64,000 nt of DNA from Nitzschia sp. pyKryTriq1. Lineage: Eukaryota; Bacillariophyta; Bacillariophyceae; Bacillariales; Bacillariaceae. The notes under the pieces were generated by a model. It was not told where the DNA came from. It searched no databases and saw nothing but the letters and a program-made list of their open reading frames with translations. The translations under genes and the position numbers were made by a program. Position 1 is the stretch's first letter. Each line of letters starts with the position of its first letter. This document shows, piece after piece, positions 49,949 through 59,589 of this stretch. The stretch spans positions 1,860,001-1,924,000 of the forward strand of contig OY101123.1 in NCBI GenBank assembly GCA_956465555.1, in the 5' to 3' direction.

Positions 49949-50705
49949 GAAGTGGCGTTGCTGTTTCAAGTCTTCACTGCGAGATGTGTGTAATTGACAC
50001 AGTGCCCTGTATGTTGCATGTGCTGTTGGGTATTACTGTAGGATGCGGTAATAATAAGAATATGTCGGGCGTGTTTTGTGTGTCTTGCGGTGTCATGTGT
50101 CATTTTCATCTTTCATCACTATTATTTCGCGCCATATCGCATCGTCAAATATATCGCGGGCATACTAATAGAGACGCATGAAAAGAACAATCTTCACGCG
50201 ACGCCACCGTGTTCGGTTCGGTTTTTTCGTAGGAACTCGTAGACTTCGACGCATGTGATTTTTCGTACAAATTCAAGACGTGGAAAGTCCGACCAGTTCA
50301 TCAAGTCAAAGAAGTCGCCCAAGGGTCGTCTTCTCGTACTACCGACGAGTAGTATCTAAAAACTACTCTAGCTAGTAGAGTAGTAGGGTATAGTAGTATA
50401 GAGTACTTCGTACAGTATCGATGATTCTTCTACCGGTACTAGTTATTCCTTCCGAGAAGATCTTCTTGATGTAAATTATTATTATTTAGTAGTCCATATT
50501 TACTTACTGGACTTCTTGTTCATTATGAGCTTCCAGTTCTTGCTATTTATCCATGGCCTTCTCTGTGTACTCTATCAAAACCAAATCTCTACTACTAGTA
50601 GCTCGTCTTTGGACTGTCTGTGTTCCAAATGCTAAAATAAACACTGCATCGTAGATGAGCCCCCGCGACGGCGATCATGATAATTATTTTTTGATCTTCT
50701 TCCTT
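49949..50705. other. Intergenic region, palindromic words only
   Basis: Between the first F-box-like gene and the 3' end of pirin. It contains TACCGGTA near 50431 and CTAGCTAGTAGAGTAGTAGGG near 50366. No gene supported. Confidence 0.45.
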
Positions 50706-51797
50706 TTATGATCCAAAAGGTGCAAAGCTTCCACCTTCTGCTTTTCCCGCCTTGGACATTGCTTCCACTTTGGGTGCCAATGCCCTCGCTTCTTCGGCCG
50801 TCTGGGTAATAATGGCCCCATTGGCCACTAGTTTCTTGACCCAAGGTTCTTGGATACGCTCTCCCGAACATACCAGATATTCCACGCCGCCACTACTCTC
50901 AGCATCTGCCGTGACTTGAAGATAGCTCGCTCCTCCTTTGGTTTCATCATCGTCGGTATTATCTAGAACCAAAACGGTATTCACATTTTCCACACAGGAA
51001 GTAGAATCATCACCACCGTATGTTGCCTTGCCGTTCATGTGAATGACAAATCCTCCATGGGTAGGAACGATCGGAACATGATACGTCGTCCCGGCAAGTT
51101 GTGTGATATGAGCGACTGAGATCGGATGCGGTGTTTCAATTCCCGTTCCTTCCCCTACATGATAGATGGCTTGGCCTACGACCTTGCCAGATGAAGGGTC
51201 GGTACAATCCAAGGTCGGCAACTTCTCGCTGTATTGGATCCGCGGTGGTTTCAAACGATCGGCTTCGGACACACCGATCCACAATTGAAACAGCCGCATG
51301 TGCTGGGAAGGATCCTCTTCATTGTCAATCACGGATTTCTCATCGTGAAAGACGCCGCTGCCTGCATCCACCCAATACGACGCGGGGGCGGATAAGACAT
51401 GCTTCCGTTCGCCATGAAAAGAGTCCCAACTTTGCACTTTGCCGCCCAACAAAATAGTCACGACCGAATGGCCGCGATGAGGGTGGGGACCAAAGGGAGG
51501 CTTGTTGTGTTGGGTAACTGTGCCGCAATCCAATAAAATAAAGGGATCGACTTCGGGGAGGGCATGCTGGGTGCCGGCGCCATCGATATCGACCGTGCCG
51601 ATCAAGCGCGTAATCGCGGGGTTGGTGATGGTCGGAGCCACAACACGTGCAATAGTTCGACTAGCAGCGGCAGCAGCAGCAGGAATTGAAGGTGACGGTG
51701 ACATGGCTGTTACAAGAATAAATAATGTAGAATGGCAAAGGCAGGAAGCGATTGTATTAGCAAGGAGAAGGTTGTTCAAGAAAGCGAGTCTCGTCAT
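50706..51797 (-). CDS. Pirin-family cupin protein
   Basis: 363 residues. A hydrophobic N-terminus (about 4-31) could be a signal or targeting peptide; M32 is an alternative start. The core follows pirin: DPFILLDCG, GPHPHRGHSVVTILLGG with iron ligands H105 and H107, DSFHGERKHVLSAPASYWVDAGSGVFHDE with H151 and E153, then a second cupin half (GGFVIHMNGKATYG). Pirins are Fe(II) cupins that act as transcription cofactors or as quercetin dioxygenases; some are induced by stress. Location and substrate here are not determined. It sits between two paralogous F-box-like genes, all on the minus strand. Confidence 0.87.
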   Translation of the reverse strand: MTRLAFLNNLLLANTIASCLCHSTLFILVTAMSPSPSIPAAAAAASRTIARVVAPTITNPAITRLIGTVDIDGAGTQHALPEVDPFILLDCGTVTQHNKPPFGPHPHRGHSVVTILLGGKVQSWDSFHGERKHVLSAPASYWVDAGSGVFHDEKSVIDNEEDPSQHMRLFQLWIGVSEADRLKPPRIQYSEKLPTLDCTDPSSGKVVGQAIYHVGEGTGIETPHPISVAHITQLAGTTYHVPIVPTHGGFVIHMNGKATYGGDDSTSCVENVNTVLVLDNTDDDETKGGASYLQVTADAESSGGVEYLVCSGERIQEPWVKKLVANGAIITQTAEEARALAPKVEAMSKAGKAEGGSFAPFGS

Positions 51798-52262
51798 GTT
51801 TGGCTGGGTAATACGAGTAGTGGATAATATAGCATAATATCTTATTTAGTTGATTGATGCGTACGAATACTGCATATGCGAGAGTTGTGACCGGACCGAA
51901 AAAGGATATGATGACGTCAACAATCGCAATGACCGCGGAGCATAAGATTAGTCGGAGAGGTCCAAGCATTCTTATACTGTAGTGCGTGCGTCGTCGTGCC
52001 TTCCTGCTTCTCCCTTTCACTTTCGAAGACAATAGCTTCAGAAGCGGAAGCAGTACGAGTAGTACTAGACGAAGATACTATGGAAACAGTATAGAGCGTG
52101 TTCGGTGCATGATGAACTATGAGTTGGCTTATACTATACGAGTATTGTGGACGAGATTAACAATGGTCTATTCGACCATGAATCATCGTACGTCGAGGAT
52201 CACCATATATGCTACTCCTTCGTCCTTCCAGTCGCTGCTAAAATGTAGGCCTCGCGGTTGCG
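51798..52262. other. Intergenic region
   Basis: Nothing recognised beyond short palindromic words; it probably contains the pirin promoter (right of 51797) and the 3' flank of the second F-box-like gene. Confidence 0.4.
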
Positions 52263-53342
52263 TCATTCCTCGTCCTCGTCGGACCCAAATTGAAGGGCGA
52301 AAATGCTTGCCAGAACCATTGCCGTAGCCAAATAATGATCTTGTCGTCTACAAAGACAATGTGAGACTTCGCATTCCCCGCACATGAATTCAGTGGTGCA
52401 GTCGGGACAACGATCTCCACCATCGCCGCAATCCTCACAATATTCGCGCCGAGTGTTGTCTTTCACCACGCCGCAGTCGACACATCTTTTGAAGACCTTG
52501 TGGTCAAGCGCTCCATCAGCATCGCGAAAAATAAACATTCTCCCGGGCTTCAAATGTTCAAGAGAATCAAAGCTTTCGCCGCCATCCGTGGACAACGTGT
52601 AGCTGCAGCGTTTATCGTTTTCGGCCGGCTTGCGTGCCCGAAGAAAGGGCTCGATCACCCGATCCAAATCAACATCGATCAAGAGATCATATAGAGCACA
52701 GTATGGTGCAAACTCACCCAGAGCTTCGATTTTGGACTCCAAAGAATCCAATAGTTCGTCATCGTCCGAGCGATACCAGTTGACATAGTCCAGATGTTCC
52801 AATACGGCCTCGTCTACGGTTTCTCCAAGCATTTCGTCGGCCATCAGATAAGTATCGTAGCCTTCCTCTTCGTCAAAGTAATCCTCTAGAACACCATCCT
52901 CTGCCATTTCCTGAAGCGTATCATAGAGAGTTTCTCCAAAGGCTTTCTCCCAGCAACCCAACGGATAGTTCACGCACTCGTCCGACAAGCTCCAGGGCGT
53001 TCCTTCCATTTTGAGATACTCTCGCACTCGTTCGAATGCCTCGGAAATATCCAGATTATCATCCCCGTAGACCCCGACCATACGTCCTCGATAGTCATGA
53101 TCGCCATGGAATTCTTTGTCAACTCCGCCGAGTCGAATGCGATCCGTCACGGGCAGGAACGAGTAAATCTGAAGTAGGACATCCTTGTTTCCGCGGATTT
53201 GATCCAACGCCGCGGCGGCTTGCTCCTGCTCGGTCGGCTGCTCCTGCTCCTGTTCCTGCTGTTGCTTGAGTTTGTTCTTCTTCAGCTTGCATCGATTGTG
53301 CATCTTGATCAAAGAGCACTTGAATTGTTGGAATCCAATCAT
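52263..53342 (-). CDS. F-box-like protein with C-terminal Cys-rich zinc module, copy 2
   Basis: 359 residues from the first ATG (53342); a Gln/Glu-rich linker precedes the F-box-like pair (VLLQIYSFLPVTDRIRLGGVDKEF). The middle shares EGTPWSL, FDEEEGYD and LEHLDYVNWYR with copy 1, and the C-terminal cluster CVDCG, YCEDCG, CPDCTTEFMCGECEVSHCLC has identical cysteine spacing. Upstream, a frame at 53752-53462 ends in a CACG|GTGAGT donor and could be a 5' exon. Function inferred as for copy 1. The copies differ clearly in sequence, so the duplication is not very recent. Confidence 0.72.
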   Translation of the reverse strand: MIGFQQFKCSLIKMHNRCKLKKNKLKQQQEQEQEQPTEQEQAAAALDQIRGNKDVLLQIYSFLPVTDRIRLGGVDKEFHGDHDYRGRMVGVYGDDNLDISEAFERVREYLKMEGTPWSLSDECVNYPLGCWEKAFGETLYDTLQEMAEDGVLEDYFDEEEGYDTYLMADEMLGETVDEAVLEHLDYVNWYRSDDDELLDSLESKIEALGEFAPYCALYDLLIDVDLDRVIEPFLRARKPAENDKRCSYTLSTDGGESFDSLEHLKPGRMFIFRDADGALDHKVFKRCVDCGVVKDNTRREYCEDCGDGGDRCPDCTTEFMCGECEVSHCLCRRQDHYLATAMVLASIFALQFGSDEDEE

Positions 53343-54432
53343 CGTAAGGAGGAGTCGGTCGGTCAGTTTTTCGTGAGAATTCAAATTATGGTGAGAGCTG
53401 CTGCGGCGCAGTAGGCCCCTCTTTCTTTCGTTCGTTCGCTCGCTCGCTCGCTCGCTCACTCACCGTGGCATTTTTTCACACTGTCTTCACTATTCATTCC
53501 CGTTGTTGTTGTTGTTGTTGTTGCGGTTTTTCGTATTCCGGTTTTTGATGCCAACATCTCCGGCGTGCGCGCAGGATGAGACGAGGGACTTGGTAGGGTG
53601 TCTACATGCGTGAATCTTTGTACGGAACCAACATGATTTTCAGTCGAATAGGTCCAGCCAACCGCCGACCGAACCGCCAACCCAAACCGACTGCCTCGCC
53701 TTGACGACCCATCATCCATTGTCATCATTATTGTTTTATTCAACATCATCATGGTGTTTCTTCATCGAACCATTACTTTCGTTCATCCCAATCCACAATT
53801 TCGGAAGGTTACAAACATCAATTCATTGATCGCCACTAGAGAGGTACTTGACCTGACCTCCTGCATCCAATAGAATGCGCTCGCGCTGCTCTGCAAATTT
53901 GGATAAAACAAAAGAACCACGAGGCGAGTCTCGCTTCCTTTTGCTTTTCCCGCCACTATTATTTTCGACCACAGCGCGCTCGCGCATGTTTGTCAATAAG
54001 ATTTTTCGGAGCTCGAGATTCTGATCTTCTACCGGTACAGTACAGGTACTAGCGCGAGGTCTGAAACCTCTCTTTACGAGCGCGCCGAGCCGACAAGAAC
54101 GGGATGATGCACTTTTTTCATGATCGATGACACAACAACGCATCATGAGCGAAAGAAGACCAACATCAACAGAAAAGAAGGAAACGAACCAACCATATGC
54201 ATATGTGATGATGATGCCATGGCGAAATCCTTTCGTGACACCACCCTCATCATCATGCACGCATGATAATGTACTCTTCGTGCATGTCTGTGTCGATGAC
54301 ATTTTCATTACCAAAAGATGATGAAAAACAACAAGCAAGAGAAGAAACAGCAACTTAGCGAAATCAGCAAGACCAAGACCAACAGCCTACCATCGAGGAC
54401 GAGAAGACGACGAAACGATCCCTACCAACATC
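53343..54432. other. Region with uncertain small minus-strand coding segments
   Basis: Two minus-strand frames are possible but unproven: 53752-53462, ending at a GTGAGT site ahead of a (GAGC)n tract, perhaps the 5' exon of the F-box-like gene; and 54044-53823, reading DQNLELRKILL..ILLDAGGQVKYLSSGDQ after a CGGTAG acceptor, which looks like a conserved C-terminal tail of an unknown small protein. (CGCT)n lies at 53438-53461 and GTT repeats near 53505. TACCGGTA occurs near 54033. Confidence 0.3.
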
Positions 54433-56055
54433 ATGACAAACGACTCACTGGTAATACCACATCAGCATGAGCCACCATCACTTGTGCATGAGACCCAACA
54501 TGATGAAGAAGAACAGCTTGAGCAAGTCCTCGATGAGCTGCTGCTGTCGTCTGATTGTACAATTTCCTATATGCGGGCTCTCACGGCCCCGCCGATTGAT
54601 CCTCCATCACTCATCGAATTGAAGCAAGAATTGCTCCGACCTTGGAATGTTTGCCTCCCTATCGATACCTCTGACACCATAACTTGCCAGTACTGGAGCA
54701 CCCAAGAACGAACCAATTTGTTTGGAGAAATGTTTGAGTGGAATGATGATATCATTCGTACTACAACGAGCAGGGGTGGAGCGGTGGTGAAACTACAACC
54801 CTATTTCAATCTTTCTGCAAGCAACCGCAGCAGCAGCAGTACAAGTACTACCTTCACATTGACTCCGCCGATTTGGAAAGAAGTCGCACTTTGTATGCAG
54901 CAATTGCTGTTTCGTCGGGTCGGATGTCGACACAGTGGAACCTATGCTTCGCTCACATGTTTTGGGCAATGCATATTCCTTGCCACGGGGCCAGGATATA
55001 TCGAAGAGGAAATTTGGAGCTTACACGTGAATCCGGTCTATTACTTCTTGCGATGTCACTACGATTCGGCTACACAAGAACTTATCTTTGGATATCATCA
55101 TTGTACTACTACGTCTTCTTCCCCCCCAGGAGAAAAAAAGGATCCTCGAAAAACATTTTTCCGATTAGTCACAATACCTTTGCGGATAAATGTCGACTGG
55201 AGATTGAAAACGTGCCAGATCCTGACCAACATGGCACGAATTCTCAATAGTCTCATTGATTTTGGAATTCCATTGACGTGCCAACCTCAAAAACGAAGCA
55301 TCCAAGGCGACTCTATTCAAAAGATGTACACAAGTGATACGATTGGAGGAATTCCTGGGGCCACAGTCGAAAACATGCTGGAAATGTACCGTACATTGAG
55401 AACCCATGCCGTCCCACACACGGACCAGCTCCTCGGTGTCGAAGGAAGAACGAAACGATGCAAGGACGAGGACACTTCTAATAAGACTTGTATTACCATA
55501 TGTCGCTTTGGACCCATTGGACGGAGCTATCCACCGATGAATATAAATGAGTTGCTGGATGCTCTCGTTTGTGTCGCAGAAGCGTTGGTGGGACTTCACA
55601 GATTGGGCTGGATGCACCGAGACATTCGATGGGCCAATGTCTTTCACGCCTTTCTTCAAAATGACGACAACACCAGAAACCAAAAACGAGCGTTTTCGAA
55701 TGAATGGGTATTGTTTGACTTTGAATTTGCGGCCAAAGGCCCCCAACAACCTTCGTTTGACAAATACACCTTGACCACAAGCAATCATGCTCCCGAAATG
55801 TTTACGACCAAGGCCGAGTTCCATACGGCGGCGGTCGACATATGGGCTCTTGGATATTTGATTCAAACGGCAAATGTCGATATACCCAAGTCACATCATG
55901 CCATGGATCTAGAGGGTCTGAGAAAGATGTGCATGAATGATGATGATCCCAACGCCAGACCCAATGCGATTCAATGCTTGGAAATTTTGAGAGCGTTACG
56001 AACTGAACAGGCGTATGAAATTTCGAAAGAAAAGACCACCACACTCCTCCACTAA
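54433..56055 (+). CDS. Atypical protein-kinase-like protein with HRDIRWAN and DFE motifs
   Basis: 540 residues, single exon. The C-terminal half is kinase-like: ELLDALVCVAEALVGLHRLGWMHRDIRWANVF contains catalytic-loop H395-R396-D397 and N402, with Arg399-Trp400 where eukaryotic kinases have Lys-Pro; WVLFDFEFA has DFE (429-431) instead of DFG; then HAPEM and VDIWALGYLI match the APE and helix F segments. The N-terminal half (about 140-260) is rich in Cys and aromatic residues with no motif I can name. The HRDIRWxN plus DFE form recalls FunK1-like and crinkler-associated kinases. I see no clear Gly loop, so activity is uncertain. Possible soluble regulator. Confidence 0.65.
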   Translation: MTNDSLVIPHQHEPPSLVHETQHDEEEQLEQVLDELLLSSDCTISYMRALTAPPIDPPSLIELKQELLRPWNVCLPIDTSDTITCQYWSTQERTNLFGEMFEWNDDIIRTTTSRGGAVVKLQPYFNLSASNRSSSSTSTTFTLTPPIWKEVALCMQQLLFRRVGCRHSGTYASLTCFGQCIFLATGPGYIEEEIWSLHVNPVYYFLRCHYDSATQELIFGYHHCTTTSSSPPGEKKDPRKTFFRLVTIPLRINVDWRLKTCQILTNMARILNSLIDFGIPLTCQPQKRSIQGDSIQKMYTSDTIGGIPGATVENMLEMYRTLRTHAVPHTDQLLGVEGRTKRCKDEDTSNKTCITICRFGPIGRSYPPMNINELLDALVCVAEALVGLHRLGWMHRDIRWANVFHAFLQNDDNTRNQKRAFSNEWVLFDFEFAAKGPQQPSFDKYTLTTSNHAPEMFTTKAEFHTAAVDIWALGYLIQTANVDIPKSHHAMDLEGLRKMCMNDDDPNARPNAIQCLEILRALRTEQAYEISKEKTTTLLH

Positions 56056-57965
56056 TGCCAAGTAGTAGTTGGATGATACTTCTGTATCACCAATATCTCA
56101 TGTGACGCCTCTCTCTCGACACAAGTGAGATTCCCTTTTTGTCTGTCGACCGTCAAGAAGGAGGCGCGTTCTGAACAAATTAGCAGACGACGCAGTCTAT
56201 CACTTTTCGCTCACAGTTTCTTCTGGAACAGGCGAGGCCAGCATGCGACAACAAAGAATTCTTCAATAGACACTAGTACCAATAAGAATTGCGTGACTGT
56301 ATCAGTGTGACGTAGATACATACATACATACATACATACATGATTGAGACGGGCCGGTTGGGCGATGTCTACGACGATGAAACAGTTCATGCTCCGAAGA
56401 AGAAAGCAATATAGCAGCAATATGTATATCTTTTTTATCGTGCCCCCCCCCCGCGTGCGTGATTGCGCGGTGATGCGAACAAAATCACACAAAGATAACG
56501 GCGCGATTGCAGGAGTCAATTATTTTTTCTCCTACAATTTTTAAAGTGGAGAATCGCTAGGGTAATTTATCTTAGGCGCCTGCGCTATTAAAACATTGTC
56601 TCCGCGGTACTCAACGTACGTAGAACCGCCGTAGAACAGCCGCTCAACCAACCTCTCTCTACGAGACCAACGATATCGCACCGATGACCACAGCGGTAGG
56701 ATATCCGATACATGTTTTTCCGATTGGCGAATCAGTGCGCATCATGTCCAATTACTCCACCGATATAAACACCCAACCGGACAGATCACAAACCTTCGAC
56801 GTCTACACATCTACCTAACCAACATCAACCCCAGAATCAAATACACCAGCACCATAACCAACCAAACCAGAATCAAAATCAAAGAGATGGGTTCTAACCA
56901 GACCCGAATACCCCGCGACGCTCCAGGAGAGCGCTGCTAGGGCCGGGTTGAGGACGAAACACATCCTCTGCCGGTAATAAATAGAATTCAATTTTTTTTT
57001 CAATTAAATCGCCGAATTTTGGTCTAAAAATTGCGCGAAAAGTACGGGTATTTCAACACCAAAACTTGCAAAATCGGCAACGACAACGACATCATTCATT
57101 CCTTCATTCCTTCCTTCCTTCCTCAAATTTATCTTTTCTCATTCGCCAATGTGAGCTCGACCAATAATTAGAGAAGCGCACCCCCGAATTCCTTTTCCTT
57201 ATTCTACTGCGAAAACGAATCTACAGCCCACCGCCGAGCGAAAGCGAAGAATTCATTCCGGTAAGGAGCACAAAAATCTAAGATTGATAGAATAATGAGT
57301 GGTCATAGAAGTCATTGTCGAGGCAGGCTGGCGCTTTACTGTATATACATATCCGGGACTATTTATTTTAGATAAGGGGGTTTCCACCTCGTAACTTGCC
57401 CACCATACCTGTACCTTCAGACTCTGACTTACCCCTGACAGCTACTTCTCACTTCTCGTTCGTGACTGGAAGTTTGCGTATCTTTCCATAAATCTAAATT
57501 TTGGAATGTTTCATTTTGTTCCTGCGGCTTCCAAATGGATCGATTTCTTAATACTCTTGAAAGCACGACAATTGCCCCACAATGTTGATAAATGAAAAGG
57601 GCATTATTATTTTTGCTTCTCTCTAGGCACTTTTCCGGTCGGTGCCCGTACTGTACCTGGTACTAACTGGTACACAAACTGCTGACCGGATACTAATTAG
57701 CACAGTGCAGTACTGGGTACTGCAAGCGGAACTAACTCCATGATCAGCAAAAGCAACGAACGCGCACCGACCGATGATAACAAAAAAGCAAGGCGCAGCG
57801 CCCAGCTAGCGTCGCGTGGCAAACAACAAAACCACCGCGGCAATACTTGCAACGACGTGCTCCTTGCGCACATCATTCATTTCTCTGAAAGACAGCATAC
57901 TGTAGTACAGCAGAGTGAGTGTGACACTCCCCACTAACCGCCTTGGAACTTTCAACACAAGATCA
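56056..57965. other. Long intergenic region with microsatellites
   Basis: About 1.9 kb without a supported gene. It has (CATA)n at 56319-56340, a run of nine C at about 56443-56451, (TTCC)n near 57102-57122, and GTACTG words near 57650-57720. Short frames here have no family features. Confidence 0.5.
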
Positions 57966-58532
57966 ATGAAGAAACGAGCAGTTACGTTTGCATCCGAACC
58001 ACACATTGTGGAAAACAATGATGGTATTACCGACGAAGAAGAGGCCCTGCTGTTTTATTCACGCGCCGAACTCGGTGCGATCGTCGCGTACTGCAAGTCT
58101 GTCATTACCGGCCAGACCAAGGATGAGTGCACTCGGGGCTTGGAACTCATGAATAACAACAACAATTCTTCTGCTCAACAAACTCAACTACTACAACGAA
58201 ATCATCACAAGGTCATAGTCCGTCAGATTATCAAGGAGCAGAATCGTCAGCGACAGCAACTTTGTGTTGTCAACCCAGAGGAACTCGCCCAGGTGGCTCA
58301 AGAACTGAGTGCTCACCGCCAAAAGCTAGCGCTCGCTCGTGGCAAACAAGATGCCAAGGCGGCCAAGGAGGGGGTATGGGAACGGATCAAGAATGCTGGA
58401 ACGAGACGATCGTCCGGCTTTAAGAACAACAACAACAACAAGGCGATGATGACAGAACTCCGAAAGGAGGAACGCCGAGCGCAACGAGCTATCCGAACAA
58501 GGTCTGGTGAAGGAACGACTCCTCGGACTTGA
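57966..58532 (+). CDS. Diatom 'CTRGLE' protein of unknown function
   Basis: 188 residues from the ATG at 57966. The start KKRAVTFASEP contains an RVxF-like site (K/R-x-V-x-F) of the kind that docks protein phosphatase 1, often seen at the head of diatom proteins of this type. A central motif FYSRAELGAIVAYCK..CTRGLELM follows (the YSRxEL...CxRGLE pattern), then a poly-Asn linker, a Gln/Arg-rich helix (VIVRQIIKEQNRQRQQL) and a basic coiled-coil-like C-terminus. I recognise the pattern as a recurrent uncharacterised family in diatoms but cannot assign a function. The frame continues upstream to a GTG at 57915 without an ATG. Confidence 0.68.
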   Translation: MKKRAVTFASEPHIVENNDGITDEEEALLFYSRAELGAIVAYCKSVITGQTKDECTRGLELMNNNNNSSAQQTQLLQRNHHKVIVRQIIKEQNRQRQQLCVVNPEELAQVAQELSAHRQKLALARGKQDAKAAKEGVWERIKNAGTRRSSGFKNNNNNKAMMTELRKEERRAQRAIRTRSGEGTTPRT

Positions 58533-58733
58533 CAATGAAGCTACGTAGTACGAATACAACTTGGAGACTTCCGACACATTTCCGTAATTATATGCAAACA
58601 GTTTTGTAATCTATTAAGAAATCCAATATCCCTCACTATTATGTTTTCTTTCAGAGGAGTATACTTTTGATGAACCATTACGTAATATCATCTGTCTCTC
58701 ATCCTTCATTCTAAAAGGTCTACAAGTACTGTA

Positions 58734-59001
58734 CCGGTATAGCAGCATGCCGTTTCAGTCACGGCCGAGTCGGTCAGTCAGTCTATTGGACCATGCTGGG
58801 TCGGACGACGAGACGGAGATCTGCGATTTTTAATTTCGTGCTGGTGTTGCATTGCTGCTGGTTCCTAGTAAAAAGAGCAGCAAGCACCGCAAGTACTGTA
58901 GCCCAACAGTCTACTAGCCGCAAGATTCATGCGAAGGAATGTAGAGACCAGCATCAGAGTCGCCATCATGTTCTTCTTGATCATCACTGGATTCAGGAGG
59001 A
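58734..59001 (+). repeat. 267-bp direct repeat, left copy
   Basis: Nearly identical to 59170-59436 (starts CCGGTATAGCAGCATGCCG, ends ACTGGATTCAGGAGGA). Copies are 436 bp apart with 168 bp between. Each contains the same short frame (MLGRTTRRRSAIFNF..), which has no family features. Confidence 0.9.
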
Positions 59002-59169
59002 GGGGACTTCGATCGGAAGAGTCAAACAACGAGCGAAGTACAGACGGTCCTAATTCGATTAAGGACGATCCACTGGAGAAGGCGAAAGGTCTATCAATTA
59101 ACGACGTTGAACCGCCAACCTTAAGTACAGTGAAATACATTCGCGCACTCGCATGAAAGTTGATTGGTC

Positions 59170-59436
59170 CGGTATAGCAGCATGCCGTTTCAGTCACGGC
59201 CCAGTCGGTCAGTCAGTCTATTGGACCATGCTGGGTCGGACGACGAGACGGAGATCTGCGATTTTTAATTTCGTGCTGGTGTTGCATTGCTGCTGGTTCC
59301 TAGTAAAAAGAGCAGCAAGCACCGCAAGTACTGTAGCCCAACAGTCTACTAGCCGCAAGATTCATGCGAAGGAATGTAGAGACCAGCATCAGAGTTGCCA
59401 TCATGTTCTTCTTGATCATCACTGGATTCAGGAGGA
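59170..59436 (+). repeat. 267-bp direct repeat, right copy
   Basis: Partner of 58734-59001; only a few substitutions and one indel differ, so the duplication is recent. Its end is followed by the start of the Fasciclin segmental duplication about 150 bp further on. Confidence 0.9.
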
Positions 59437-59589
59437 ATATTTGAATTCAAAGAGCAAATAATGACGGACTGATTTTTGTATTTTGCTCCGACAGATTTGC
59501 ACCAATGAATTATCCGTCTGTTTTTGTCTGTCTGCCAACTGAAAACCCGACTGCAAAACGCAAACTGAAATTGTATATTTGGCTTTGCT

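Noticed and set aside
53823-54353. Minus-strand frame of 176 codons
   Set aside because: The 5' half looks like random frame with a His/Met-rich start; only the last 70 codons look conserved, so I did not call a gene, only noted the possible exon.
58734-59436. Direct repeats as a pair of LTRs around a small element
   Set aside because: No TG..CA ends, no target duplication and only 168 bp between the copies without element features.
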